This document shows positions 16,661 through 25,584 of a DNA stretch of 37,196 bases, piece by piece. The stretch is taken from the NCBI RefSeq assembly GCF_026891975.1, contig NZ_JAPTGB010000021.1, forward strand, positions 1-37,196, given 5' to 3'. Positions within the stretch are counted from its first letter, which is position 1, and each line of letters opens with the position of its first letter. The position numbers and the translations under genes are program-made. The notes beneath the pieces are model-generated. The model searched no databases. It was not told the origin of the DNA and saw nothing but the letters and a program-made list of their open reading frames with translations. This stretch comes from Methanocorpusculum petauri. Lineage in GTDB: Archaea; Halobacteriota; Methanomicrobia; Methanomicrobiales; Methanocorpusculaceae.

Positions 16661-17859
16661 ACAACCGAGCCGTAAGGGGCAGACAGCAGCGCCTCGTGCT
16701 CGGGATTGCGGTGATGGGCAGGAAGGGCAACGTACACCGGCGTCTCACCCGTTCCGTCACAGACCAGATACAGATAGTTCTTCGCATCCCCGATGTCGGC
16801 GGACATCACCGACACGGTCACGTGAATGCGTTTGCCTACGTGTTTTTTCAGCTGTGCAAGCCTCGCACGTTTCGCCGCCGCGGGCACACGATACCCGCAG
16901 CGCCGGTGACCGTCTCTGCGGAGAATCGCGTACGAAAACTTCACGTCCGTATTTACGAACCGGAACTTTTCCTCCTCGCCGCCCAACGCAAACATCAGTT
17001 TCGTCGGCTGGATATCTGCATACGTCGCAAACGTCCAGCAGGGAGAGACCATACAATGCACACCCCGGATATCATTGCACGGCGCATACAGGGTAAGGCC
17101 GCGGCGCTTCAGATCACGGGAGAGATCCCGCAGCATTGTCGCGTTCGCAAGATCCGCAGGTTCAAGCAGAATCAGGTTTCCGTCCGGTGCAAGATGCGCC
17201 GAAAGCCGCATCATCAGATCGGTTTTCGCATCACCATAAACTGCCAGCTCATTTATCACATTTGAGCAGACGATCAGATCGAACTCGCCGTCCGGCATTG
17301 TTTCCGTGATGTCGGCGGCGATCGGTCGCGGCACAGTGATGCGATCACCTGCGGCTTTGACAAATGCCGGCACGATCGTCTGGTACGCTTCGCGGAACAC
17401 CTCGGAACGTTCCAGCGAGATAATTTCCGCCGTGACTCCGTCGCACAGTTCCAGCACGCGGGCGACCGCAACCGCAACCGTTCCGGGACCGGAACCCACA
17501 TCCAGAATGCGGACATGATCCCGGATCAGTCCCTCGCGAAGAAGCCGGATAAAAAACTCCGAAAACTCCGCAACATATCCGGGCATCTGGTACGCCATGT
17601 AGCCGAGCACACTGTAGCCGCCCTTGTACTGCACCACACGGTGCCCGCCTTCTTTCCAGTAGGAATCCTTCTGTGCCGTGATCGCAAGCCGGATCTTTTC
17701 CAGAACACTCTCGTCCTTCCATTTCTTCCCGGAAACTTTCTCGATATAGGAAAGCGTCAGGGAATCAAGCCGCGGGTCAGAGGATCGGGCTTCGATCAGT
17801 TTTTGCAGACGCGCCTCCTCACCATCCGTCAGGGCGTGCCGCTTTGCTACAGAGTCCAT
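16447..17859 (-). CDS. Rsm22-family SAM-dependent protein (METTL17-like)
   Basis: From ATG 17859 (MDSVAKRHALTDGEEARLQK) the product has 470 residues; an upstream in-frame start at 17925 lies inside the neighbouring gene and is rejected. A helical N-terminal part includes GGYSVLGYMAYQMPGYVAEF. It is followed by a methyltransferase-like fold with RILDVGSGPGTVAVAVARVL (SAM loop) and FDLIVCSNVINEL. The LYAPC ... GVHC ... SPC cluster matches the cysteine region that binds an Fe-S cluster in Rsm22 / METTL17 proteins, which assist assembly of the small ribosomal subunit. A beta-barrel-like C-terminal domain (HVTVSVMSADIGDAKNYLYL) and a Lys/Arg tail complete it. It is the last gene of a minus-strand series with ZPR1-like, SepF and PUA genes. 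Its 3' end is duplicated at 14764-14963. Confidence 0.8.
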   Translation of the reverse strand: MDSVAKRHALTDGEEARLQKLIEARSSDPRLDSLTLSYIEKVSGKKWKDESVLEKIRLAITAQKDSYWKEGGHRVVQYKGGYSVLGYMAYQMPGYVAEFSEFFIRLLREGLIRDHVRILDVGSGPGTVAVAVARVLELCDGVTAEIISLERSEVFREAYQTIVPAFVKAAGDRITVPRPIAADITETMPDGEFDLIVCSNVINELAVYGDAKTDLMMRLSAHLAPDGNLILLEPADLANATMLRDLSRDLKRRGLTLYAPCNDIRGVHCMVSPCWTFATYADIQPTKLMFALGGEEEKFRFVNTDVKFSYAILRRDGHRRCGYRVPAAAKRARLAQLKKHVGKRIHVTVSVMSADIGDAKNYLYLVCDGTGETPVYVALPAHHRNPEHEALLSAPYGSVVAIDSVLVRFNTKQNAYNLLMAPESFTRLIVGVPGPSAPDKIAALKEKYGRGSAMKGKQPVRRRKPDAKKK

Positions 17860-17875
17860 AATATACAAAAACAGA

Positions 17876-18430
17876 TTATACCAGAGGATGAATCGTACAT
17901 CCGTCCGGCTGCGGCTCCACATCAAGCTTTGTTTTCACCGCTTTCGGCGATACTATCCCGGAGTTCCCGGACGGATCGGAAATGATCACCGTAAAGGGAA
18001 GTTCCGATACACGTGCCTGCCCGATCTTCTCCAGCAGTTCGTTTGCGGTGGCTATCTCATCCCCTTCACAGGAAGGAAGAGCGCGGCGGATCGCATCCTC
18101 GGCACGCATCAGCACACCTTCAATATTGGACACAAACCCGCTGCATGCAGGCCCGGGGTGAATATTTACCCCGAACTCCGGAATATCAATCTCGCCCTGC
18201 ATGCTGCGGATCACGCGGGCATCCAGATCCTCGGGAGTTTCCACCTTCAGTTCCCAGCGGCACGGTTCGTGATCGTTTAAGACCATCGTGTCCGTGATGC
18301 GGAATCCACAGTCCGGACACACACCGCTCAGCAGAAGAATATCGGAGAAATAAGGAATATTTTCCGTATCGTAAATATAATCGATCTCTTTGCCGCAGTC
18401 AGGGCAGGGCCCCGGAACAACCTGACGCAT
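17876..18430 (-). CDS. ZPR1-type zinc-finger protein
   Basis: A 184-residue protein. It has one zinc finger of ZPR1 type: CPDC at residues 9-12 and CPDC near 38-41, about 26 residues apart, with YFSDILLLSGVCPDCGFR between and after. The ZPR1 alpha-beta domain follows (SGFVSNIEGVLMRAEDAI and SELPFTVIISDPSGNSGI). Eukaryotic ZPR1 binds translation factor eEF1A and helps its folding. Archaeal members are single-module homologues whose role is presumed related but not proven. The start lies only five bases after the sepF stop, and the next gene begins 16 bases after its end, so it is in one operon with sepF and the rsm22-like gene. Confidence 0.82.
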   Translation of the reverse strand: MRQVVPGPCPDCGKEIDYIYDTENIPYFSDILLLSGVCPDCGFRITDTMVLNDHEPCRWELKVETPEDLDARVIRSMQGEIDIPEFGVNIHPGPACSGFVSNIEGVLMRAEDAIRRALPSCEGDEIATANELLEKIGQARVSELPFTVIISDPSGNSGIVSPKAVKTKLDVEPQPDGCTIHPLV

Positions 18431-18435
18431 TAAGG

Positions 18436-18810
18436 TTACATGCCCCCAATCTTCTCGCGGGAGATGCGGACACCTGTCGGCGTAATGATGACGTACCGCT
18501 GGTCGCCAAGACCAATAATGTCGCCGTTCACATCCTTGGAAACAGCCCGGAGATCGCCCATCACACGGTCAAACATGATCTTGTCGAGTTTGAGCTTGGT
18601 GATGTCGACGATGACAATATTGTTATTATAGACCTCGTCCTTGACACGCGGACAGTCCTTGATGTCGGCAATGCTTGCAACTTTTACGTACATGACTGCC
18701 GGTTCCTCGGCACCTGCGACGCCCTCATAGGAGGCGAGGTCAAGCTTCATGTATTCATCTTCAGTAAGGGTGTCCTTCTTTGATCCGAAAACTCCGTCGA
18801 GAAATCCCAT
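18436..18810 (-). CDS. sepF: archaeal SepF, FtsZ membrane anchor
   Basis: A 124-residue SepF. The N-terminus MGFLDGVFGSKK is a short amphipathic membrane-targeting helix, followed by an acidic linker. The core domain from about residue 40 reads VMYVKVASIADIKDCPRVKD, NNNIVIVDITKLKLDK, MGDLRAVSKDVNGDIIGLGD and YVIITPTGVRI. In archaea that divide with FtsZ, SepF tethers FtsZ to the membrane at midcell. An AT-rich stretch upstream (18811-18843) can serve as promoter. Being placed between PUA and ZPR1 genes puts a division gene in a translation-related cluster. Confidence 0.93.
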   Translation of the reverse strand: MGFLDGVFGSKKDTLTEDEYMKLDLASYEGVAGAEEPAVMYVKVASIADIKDCPRVKDEVYNNNIVIVDITKLKLDKIMFDRVMGDLRAVSKDVNGDIIGLGDQRYVIITPTGVRISREKIGGM

Positions 18811-18861
18811 ATGAAAAATAGTTTATTTGTTGTTTATTTAATGCTTTGGTATGATCGCGGC

Positions 18862-19359
18862 TCAGAGTTCAAGATTCCAGAGCTCGTCGCCGATGTAGTG
18901 CATATTCTTTGCGGCTTTTCCCTTCTCCAGCGCAATAATTCCCGCAGCATCATACAGGGGAATAACGACGGCAAGAGGTTTGTCATGGCTTTCATCCACA
19001 ACAAGAGCAGGGCTTCCCGCAACCACATCATCGGTTACGGAAACAATTCCGGGCCGCATAACATCTGCGCCGTTGATCATGTAGGGGACAGCACCCATAT
19101 CCACTACAATCCGGCGGCCGGAGAAGGGACGAAGGACCGCGCCCCGGAGTGTCGGGAACGCCCAGGTATCCTGTTCCATGATGAGCGGTTTTTTGTCAAT
19201 GATATAGATATTGAACTTGGAGGCGGTCTCGGCAATCTCAATCATCGGGGCATCGTAGAGAGCGGCATCTTCACCGATGCTCTCACCCAGTTTTTTCATG
19301 AGAGAGGAAAGCTGGCTCTTTTTTATTGCGTGGCGTTTTTTGATCGTGAGTTCTACCAT
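18862..19359 (-). CDS. PUA-domain RNA-binding protein (MCT-1-like)
   Basis: A 165-residue archaeal protein. An N-terminal domain (MVELTIKKRHAIKKSQLSSL ... ALYDAPMIEIAETASKFNIY) is followed by a PUA domain from about residue 85: RIVVDMGAVPYMINGADVMR, GIVSVTDDVVAGSPALVVDE and PLAVVIPLYDAAGIIALEKG. This layout matches the archaeal relatives of eukaryotic MCT-1 and the ribosome-recycling factor eIF2D. An RNA or ribosome-binding role is therefore likely, but the target is unknown. A TATA box (19389-19397, minus strand) lies about 30 bases upstream. The sepF gene follows 51 bases downstream on the same strand. Confidence 0.82.
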   Translation of the reverse strand: MVELTIKKRHAIKKSQLSSLMKKLGESIGEDAALYDAPMIEIAETASKFNIYIIDKKPLIMEQDTWAFPTLRGAVLRPFSGRRIVVDMGAVPYMINGADVMRPGIVSVTDDVVAGSPALVVDESHDKPLAVVIPLYDAAGIIALEKGKAAKNMHYIGDELWNLEL

Positions 19360-19388
19360 GTTGTACGTATCCGGTTGGTTACAGGAAA

Positions 19389-19397
19389 CTATAATGG
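19389..19397 (-). promoter_or_regulatory. TATA box for the PUA-domain gene
   Basis: CCATTATAG on the minus strand about 30-38 bases ahead of ATG 19359. This is the only clear promoter-like element for the PUA-led gene series. Confidence 0.45.
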
Positions 19398-19475
19398 TTC
19401 AGTTCAGGAGCCGACAGATACCGGGTCTCCCGGACATCAGAAGATTGATCTCTCCATAATCCAAAGGATATCAGG

Positions 19476-19901
19476 ATGAACGAAGATTTCATGAACTGCC
19501 GCGCAGTCGGGGTCGTCCGGTCCCCGTTCAAAGAACGGGGTGACGCCCCTTCCCAGGGACGCCACACTGATGCGGTCAGCATCATCGACGTGTTTCCGGA
19601 GTATCAGGAAGGGCTGGACGGACTGAAGGCCGGGGATGATCTCTTCATTCTCTGCTGGTTTGACCGTTCCGACCGGACCGTTCTGAAAACCCGCAGACGG
19701 GGATCAGAGAATGAACCTCTTCGCGGCGTGTTCTCCACACGATCTCCCGCACGGCCGAATCCGATTGCCCTGACGCTGGTTAAACTGGTAGAGGTAACAG
19801 ATGGCACGCTCCGCGTGAGAGGACTTGAAGCGCTGGACAACACACCGGTTCTGGATATCAAGCCCTACTCGGAAGGAATTGATACCCCGCGTGAGACGTA
19901 G
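19476..19901 (+). CDS. trmO: tRNA (N6-threonylcarbamoyl-A37) methyltransferase-like protein
   Basis: A 141-residue protein of the TrmO / TsaA (YaeB) family. It shows AVGVVRSPFKERGDAPSQGR near the N-terminus, VFPEYQEGLDGLKAGDDLFI, and the strongly conserved RGVFSTRSPARPNPIALTLV followed by LEALDNTPVLDIKPY. Family members methylate t6A37 in threonine tRNA using S-adenosylmethionine. The protein covers the catalytic barrel; the C-terminal extension of the E. coli enzyme is absent, as in other short archaeal members. An AAAGG element nine bases ahead supports ATG 19476; ATG 19491 is a weaker alternative. Confidence 0.88.
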   Translation: MNEDFMNCRAVGVVRSPFKERGDAPSQGRHTDAVSIIDVFPEYQEGLDGLKAGDDLFILCWFDRSDRTVLKTRRRGSENEPLRGVFSTRSPARPNPIALTLVKLVEVTDGTLRVRGLEALDNTPVLDIKPYSEGIDTPRET

Positions 19902-19954
19902 GGGATGCCACGGGAAACTTCTATACCGGTGATGACTTAGTTAGATACAGCATT

Positions 19955-20674
19955 ATGTCAAAGGCGACCAGTAAAGCAGGAAGCGATGCAAACCCGGACG
20001 AGGTGCAAACGTCTTCTCTTCTCAGGAAACTGAGATCGGATGATCCAAAGATCAGTCTTATCCGCGATATTCTTTCGGTCGTTATCATCGTTGCGGTGAT
20101 CGGCGGCGTGCTGTTCGGTGTGTCGGGAACCTGGCCGGCGATCGTTGCGGTTGAGTCGGGAAGCATGGTGCCGAACATGAACGTCGGTGATCTGATCTTT
20201 GTGGTAGAGGAGAACCGGTTCGGTCCGCTCATGACCTCGGTAGAGGCGGAGGCAGCCGGAGTGAAATCCTTTAACGGCTACGGGGATGTGATCATCTACC
20301 AGCCGAACGGCAATGCAAAGGTGACACCGATCATTCATCGGGCGCTCACGGAGATCAATGCCTCAGTCGCGGCGGAGATGGGCTTTACCGGCGATGCAGC
20401 GCATGCCGGATACATCACCAAAGGGGATCACAACCCGACCATTGATCAGGGCAATACCTTTTCCCATATCGGCGTGATGCAGCCGGTAAAAGAGGAGTGG
20501 ATCGTTGGAAAGGCGTTGTTTGCAATTCCTCTGGTCGGCTACCTGCCGCTTCATATCTGGGAGTTTGCCGTAGTCGTTGTCATTCTCCTGATCCTCTGGG
20601 AACTCTACAGCCGCAAGAAAGAAAAAGATAGAGAAGCAATCAAGAAGCCTCAGAAAAAAGGTGGACGAAAATGA
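19955..20674 (+). CDS. signal peptidase I, archaeal/ER type
   Basis: A 239-residue type I signal peptidase of the S26B family. A first membrane segment lies at about residues 36-58. The catalytic serine is in AVESGSMVPNMNVGDLIFVV (Ser70). The conserved His is in TPIIHRALTEI, used instead of the bacterial lysine, and the conserved Asp is in YITKGDHNPTIDQG. A second membrane segment near the end (WEFAVVVVILLILWELY) and a basic Lys-rich tail follow. It removes signal peptides from secreted proteins, of which this window encodes several. The stop overlaps the cofH start by four bases. Confidence 0.93.
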   Translation: MSKATSKAGSDANPDEVQTSSLLRKLRSDDPKISLIRDILSVVIIVAVIGGVLFGVSGTWPAIVAVESGSMVPNMNVGDLIFVVEENRFGPLMTSVEAEAAGVKSFNGYGDVIIYQPNGNAKVTPIIHRALTEINASVAAEMGFTGDAAHAGYITKGDHNPTIDQGNTFSHIGVMQPVKEEWIVGKALFAIPLVGYLPLHIWEFAVVVVILLILWELYSRKKEKDREAIKKPQKKGGRK

Positions 20675-21783
20675 CTACACCAAGACTGAATCACGCAGAG
20701 CTGTGCAGAATCCTTGACGATGCGATGGCCGGATCACGCATGAGCGAGACGGAGGCCGCAGCCCTGTTCCGGCTGACCGGCCGCGACATCTGGAAAGTTG
20801 CGGCGGCTGCCGATGAACGCCGCGAGGAGGTTGTGGGAGACACCGTCACCTATGTCCGGAACATGAATCTGCACATGACCAACATCTGTAAGAACCGCTG
20901 CGGTCTGTGTGCGTTCGGACGAAAGCCGACCGATCCTGATGCATTCTGCTTCACGGATGAGGAGTTCCGCGAACGTGCACGCGATGCGGCAAAGAGGGAG
21001 GTTACCGAGGTATGCTATCTGGCGGGCGTTCATCCCGGGTTCACGATTGAAAACTATGAGAAGATGATCCAGACACTCCGGGAAGAGATTCCGGGTGTTC
21101 ATGTGCACGGGTGCAGTCCGGATGAGATTGCATTTGCAGCGTACAAAAGCGGTCTTACGACAAAGGAGACGCTGATGCGTCTGAAGGAGGCGGGACTTGG
21201 ATCGGTGCAGGGAACGGCTGCGGAGATATTAGTGGATTCTGTCCGGAAAGTTATCTGTGAAAAGAAGATTCCTGCCGAGGAGTGGGTGAGAATTATTCGC
21301 GAGGCACATGAGGTTGGTTTCAAGGCAACCTCGACGATCATGTACGGATCGGTGGAGACTCCCGAAGAGCGTGCCCACCATCTATCAATTCTTCGCGACG
21401 TGCAGGATGAGACGCAGGTGTTCACGGAACTTGTACCGCTCGCGTTTCTGCATCACAATACTCCGCTTGAGGCAGACGGGAAGGTTACCTACGGGTCAAC
21501 CGGCCGCGAGGATATTCTGCTGACGGCGGTGTCCCGGCTGTTTCTGGACAACATGAAAAACATTCAGGTGCCGTGGTCGAAGATCGGTCAAAAAATGACG
21601 CAGCTCGGTCTGATGTCCGGCGGAAATGATGTCGGCGGAACCATGTTTGTGGATTCTCTGTCGCGGACCGCGGGTGCCGGAGAGGAGGCGGACTTCTTCG
21701 ATCCAAAGGATATGCAGTACCTTTGTGCAGACATGGGCAGAAAACTTGCCCGCCGCGATACGCTGTACAATATTCTGGAATAA
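20671..21783 (+). CDS. cofH: FO synthase subunit 2 (radical SAM), coenzyme F420 synthesis
   Basis: A 370-residue radical SAM protein of the CofH / MqnC group. The cluster motif is TNICKNRCGLCAF (C-x3-C-x2-C). Other landmarks are EVCYLAGVHPGF, VHGCSPDEIAFAAYKSGL, LKEAGLGSVQGTAAEILVD, FKATSTIMYGSVETPEERAH and MSGGNDVGGTM. CofH joins 5-amino-6-ribitylaminouracil to a tyrosine-derived fragment; CofG then finishes the deazaflavin FO of coenzyme F420. The cofG gene is not in the window. Methanogens often carry more than one CofH-like gene, so a paralogous role is possible. Coupled by ATGA to the signal peptidase gene, with a T-run after its stop. Confidence 0.85.
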   Translation: MTTPRLNHAELCRILDDAMAGSRMSETEAAALFRLTGRDIWKVAAAADERREEVVGDTVTYVRNMNLHMTNICKNRCGLCAFGRKPTDPDAFCFTDEEFRERARDAAKREVTEVCYLAGVHPGFTIENYEKMIQTLREEIPGVHVHGCSPDEIAFAAYKSGLTTKETLMRLKEAGLGSVQGTAAEILVDSVRKVICEKKIPAEEWVRIIREAHEVGFKATSTIMYGSVETPEERAHHLSILRDVQDETQVFTELVPLAFLHHNTPLEADGKVTYGSTGREDILLTAVSRLFLDNMKNIQVPWSKIGQKMTQLGLMSGGNDVGGTMFVDSLSRTAGAGEEADFFDPKDMQYLCADMGRKLARRDTLYNILE

Positions 21784-21791
21784 TTCTTTTT

Positions 21792-22259
21792 TTACCGAAG
21801 GACACCTTCGCATCTGAGGAGTTTTTCTTTTACGGCAAGTCCTCCGCGATAACCGGTGAGTTTTCCGTTTCTTCCGATGACACGGTGACAGGGGATGAGG
21901 ATCGGGATCGGATTTTTGTTGTTTGCCATGCCCACCGCACGGGCCCCGTTCTTTTTGCCGATGGCAACTGCAATCTCCTGATATGTGCGGGTTTCTCCAT
22001 ACGGAATTTTCTGAAGCTGTGCCCATACCTCCTGCATGAATGCTGTCCCTTCCGGCGCAAGAGGGATGGTAAACGGATGCCTGCCGCCGGCGAAGTAGCC
22101 GGTCAGTTGTTTTCCGGCACGTTTGAGAACCGGTGTTTCCCACAGATCTGCAACAACCGGCGGCGGAAATCCCGGAAACCAGAGATTGGTTACTGCACCG
22201 TTTTCTTCAGCTATTCCGATGTTGCCGATCGGTGTCTGATAGTAAAACATGTAGCGCAT
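21792..22259 (-). CDS. ogt: methylated-DNA--protein-cysteine methyltransferase
   Basis: A 155-residue Ogt / Ada-C protein. The helix-turn-helix part reads IPYGETRTYQEIAVAIGKKN, and the active-site motif PCHRV is in ILIPCHRVIGRNGKLTGY, followed by the usual G-G-L-x-x-K-x-x-L-L end. It moves the methyl group from O6-methylguanine to its own cysteine, repairing alkylated DNA in one turnover. Start at ATG 22259 (MRYMFYYQTPIGNIG) is chosen because a start at 22340 would overlap the preceding gene. It lies 26 bases after the homocitrate-synthase-type gene on the same strand and may be co-transcribed with it. Confidence 0.93.
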   Translation of the reverse strand: MRYMFYYQTPIGNIGIAEENGAVTNLWFPGFPPPVVADLWETPVLKRAGKQLTGYFAGGRHPFTIPLAPEGTAFMQEVWAQLQKIPYGETRTYQEIAVAIGKKNGARAVGMANNKNPIPILIPCHRVIGRNGKLTGYRGGLAVKEKLLRCEGVLR

Positions 22260-22285
22260 GACAGAAGAGTATTCTTTGTTTCTGC

Positions 22286-23404
22286 TTAAAGATGCCGCCG
22301 TTCGATCAATTCCCGCAAAACCGGGAAGGTGACGGAACATTTCTGTTCGCTTCGGTATTTGATCTCTGCAAGAATATCGGTGATCTGATCTTCGTCCGCA
22401 ACAATTCCCATATGGCGGAGTACATGTTCAAGCGCTTTTCTTCCGCTGTGTTTGCCAAGATAAAACCTCCTCTGTCTTCCGAGAAGTTCGGGGGATACAT
22501 ACTCGTAGGTTGCCGGGTCTTCAAGCATCGCTGCAATATGAATACCGCTCTCATGGGAGAACGCATACCTCCCCGTCAGCGGTTTGTTTTTTCCAACTGC
22601 AACCCCGGAAGCCTCAGCAACTGCGGCGGAAAGTTTTGGCATGAGGGAGAGATCGTACCGGTCAACGCCGCCTTTGCACCGGAGAATGGTGAGAACCTCG
22701 TCAAGGGCAGCATTCCCTGCACGTTCCCCGATGCCGTTTACGCAGGTATGAAGCTGAAATGCTCCAACAGCGGCGGCGGTGATCGTGTTTGCAACCGCAC
22801 AGCCAAGATCGTTGTGGCAGTGCACGCTGAGCGGCAGGTCAACGGCATGGGTGATCCTTCCGACAGCCGATGCGATCTCGGACGGAATGAGGCAGCCGGT
22901 CGTGTCGGAAAACCCGATCATATCCGCACGGCGGTCTCTGGACGCGGTATAGACTGCAAGCAGATCCTCCATGTTTGTGCGGGACGCATCTTCAGCAGCA
23001 AACCGGACAAATAACCCGTGATCTTTTGCGTACTCTACCGCATCCATTGCTGAGGCGATCACCTGATCGCGGGACTGATGAAACTTGCACCGCAGGTGCA
23101 GAGACGAAACCGCGAGAAAAATGTTCACCATTGACACATCCGCGTCAACTGCCGCATCGATGTCAGCGACTCCGGCACGACAGAGACAGGATATTTTTGC
23201 GTCGAGGCCAAGAGCAGCAACTGCATGCACTGAAGCAAGTTCACCTGCGGAAACTGCGGGAAAACCGGCTTCGATGCAGTCAATTCCTGCCTCATCAAGC
23301 ATCCGGGCGATTGTACATTTTTCTTCGAGTGAGAGAGTAACGCCGGGCGTCTGTTCGCCGTCACGCAGGGTGACATCGCATATCTCTACGTTCCATTCTT
23401 TCAT
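22286..23404 (-). CDS. nifV: homocitrate synthase-type enzyme (NifV or AksA)
   Basis: A 372-residue member of the homocitrate / isopropylmalate synthase family. The first strand CDVTLRDGEQTPGVTLSLEE carries the catalytic Arg-Asp. LSVHCHNDLGCAVANT contains the metal-binding His-x-His, and NGIGERAGNAALDEVL and FSHESGIHIAAMLEDP are typical. It lacks the long regulatory domain of LeuA. It condenses acetyl-CoA with 2-oxoglutarate if it is NifV or AksA. NifV supplies homocitrate for the iron-molybdenum cofactor; AksA starts coenzyme B synthesis in methanogens and also makes homocitrate. Divergent placement beside nifH favours a nitrogen-fixation role but does not prove it. Confidence 0.75.
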   Translation of the reverse strand: MKEWNVEICDVTLRDGEQTPGVTLSLEEKCTIARMLDEAGIDCIEAGFPAVSAGELASVHAVAALGLDAKISCLCRAGVADIDAAVDADVSMVNIFLAVSSLHLRCKFHQSRDQVIASAMDAVEYAKDHGLFVRFAAEDASRTNMEDLLAVYTASRDRRADMIGFSDTTGCLIPSEIASAVGRITHAVDLPLSVHCHNDLGCAVANTITAAAVGAFQLHTCVNGIGERAGNAALDEVLTILRCKGGVDRYDLSLMPKLSAAVAEASGVAVGKNKPLTGRYAFSHESGIHIAAMLEDPATYEYVSPELLGRQRRFYLGKHSGRKALEHVLRHMGIVADEDQITDILAEIKYRSEQKCSVTFPVLRELIERRHL

Positions 23405-23866
23405 GGGAATTTGTCCTTGTTTCTGATAATTCGGTGTTCAAACTATTTCAGGTTGTGTCGGATAATTCGTTTTTTTTTACGCGGAGTACTATTTTGGCAG
23501 TTCTCTTTTGCGAATGTATTCCACAGGATCACAGCGCGCTCGACCCCTGCCGGGAATCCGTATATAAAATAACCGTGACACATGTTGTCATACTGCATAG
23601 TACTTGATATACCAGAAATAACAGAGTTACCTATACACAAAATCGCTGTGATTCCAGTAACCGGGGGATATCTCAACTGGATCATAGGATTCAGGGGACA
23701 TCTTTTTCTATCCGGGCGTGGGATTTTCAGGAAGTATTTTGTGCATTTCAGGTGATCTCGCACATGACAAACTCCAACGTCGGCAGCATGCCGGCGGCAG
23801 GACTGAAACGTTGCTGAGAACATCTCCTAATCGGATGTTGTCAGGGACAGATTCAGCATCCTGTGC

Positions 23867-23875
23867 TTATTGTAT
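23867..23875 (+). promoter_or_regulatory. candidate TATA box of the nif operon
   Basis: TTATTGTAT about 100 bases before nifH. The expected transcription start, about 25 bases downstream, falls inside the first palindrome (23891-23904), a position where a bound repressor would block initiation. Confidence 0.35.
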
Positions 23876-23890
23876 GGTTGTCGCGTAAAA

Positions 23891-23904
23891 AGAGCGCAAG
23901 CTCT
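23891..23904 (+). promoter_or_regulatory. palindrome 1 upstream of nifH
   Basis: AGAGC-GCAA-GCTCT, a perfect 5-bp-arm palindrome. Its arms are identical to those of the palindrome 42 bp downstream, and the flanking A/C-rich bases are also similar. It overlaps the predicted transcription start of the nif operon. Confidence 0.5.
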
Positions 23905-23927
23905 CGAACACACGACAGGGAAAATGA

Positions 23928-24791
<864 letters not shown>

Positions 24792-24807
24792 CCGGAGGGA
24801 CAAAATC

Positions 24808-25134
24808 ATGTATCTCATAAAAGCAATTGTTCGTCCGGAAAAGAAGGACGAACTTCTCTATGAACTTGCCGGGGCAGGATTCCATGCGGTAACCGTCGTT
24901 GAAGTCGTCGGACGCGGAAAGCAGAAAGGTATCAATCTCGGGGGTATCGTCTATGACGAAATCCCCAAGGTTATGATCCTCATTGCTATCCGGGAGGAGG
25001 ACAAGCACGATGTGATCGATGTCATTCTCCGCCACGCAAAGACCGGAGAAAAGGGAGCATACGGTGACGGAAAAATCTTTGTCAGCACAATTGACGAAGC
25101 CTACACCGTCTCCTCAGGAAAACCGGGACTGTGA
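24808..25134 (+). CDS. nifI1: PII-family nitrogenase regulator NifI1
   Basis: A 108-residue PII-like protein (MYLIKAIVRPEKKDELLYEL). It has the family features VVEVVGRGKQKG at the T-loop start and the C-terminal TGEKGAYGDGKIFVSTIDEA (nucleotide-binding B and C loops). In methanogens NifI1 and NifI2 together bind the MoFe protein and switch it off when ammonia is present; 2-oxoglutarate relieves this. The T-loop lacks the uridylylated tyrosine context of bacterial GlnB. Its position between nifH and nifD is the conserved archaeal arrangement. Confidence 0.95.
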   Translation: MYLIKAIVRPEKKDELLYELAGAGFHAVTVVEVVGRGKQKGINLGGIVYDEIPKVMILIAIREEDKHDVIDVILRHAKTGEKGAYGDGKIFVSTIDEAYTVSSGKPGL

Positions 25135-25144
25135 GGTGAAGCAC

Positions 25145-25564
25145 ATGAAAGAGATCTTAGCCTTTGTCCGCATGAATAAAACCAATGTAACCAAACGTTC
25201 CCTCCTTAATGCAGGGGCAGCAGGTTTCATTGCCATGAAAGTGGAAGGCCGCGGCAAACTGGTCACGGACCGGGAAAGTCTTGCGGGCCTGAAAAATGAT
25301 CTCATGGCAAAAGGACAGTTCGACGACACCGATAACATACAGGACGTGGAGACTCTGGTCGAGGGATTTCTCGACGATTCGAGGCTCTTCGCCCGCAGAA
25401 TGTTTCAGATCGTCTGTGAAGACGATGAGGTTGGCAAAATCGTCAAAGCAATCATCGACGTGAACAAGACCAGTTACAAGATGGGAGACGGAAAAATCTT
25501 TGTCCTGCCACTGGAGAATGCTGTCCGCGTGCGGACAGGAGAGACCGGCTCAGCAGCACTCTGA
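25145..25564 (+). CDS. nifI2: PII-family nitrogenase regulator NifI2
   Basis: A 139-residue PII-like protein from ATG 25145 (MKEILAFVRMNKTNVTKRSL), ten bases after nifI1. It shows AAGFIAMKVEGRGKLV at the T-loop and YKMGDGKIFVLPLENAVRVR at the C-terminus. The T-loop region (residues about 42-70) is longer than in NifI1, which is the usual difference between the two partners. It works in a complex with NifI1 to inhibit NifDK under ammonia. An in-frame start at 25019 lies inside nifI1 and is rejected. Confidence 0.95.
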   Translation: MKEILAFVRMNKTNVTKRSLLNAGAAGFIAMKVEGRGKLVTDRESLAGLKNDLMAKGQFDDTDNIQDVETLVEGFLDDSRLFARRMFQIVCEDDEVGKIVKAIIDVNKTSYKMGDGKIFVLPLENAVRVRTGETGSAAL

Positions 25565-25584
25565 AACCGGGAGGGGAAAAAACC

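Noticed and set aside
16351-17265. 304-residue plus-strand reading frame
   Set aside because: It lies antisense to the well-supported rsm22-like gene and shows an Arg-rich shadow composition without domains.
23443-23823. 126-residue minus-strand reading frame in the nif intergenic region
   Set aside because: No ribosome-binding site, mixed composition and no recognisable domain; it is treated as non-coding.
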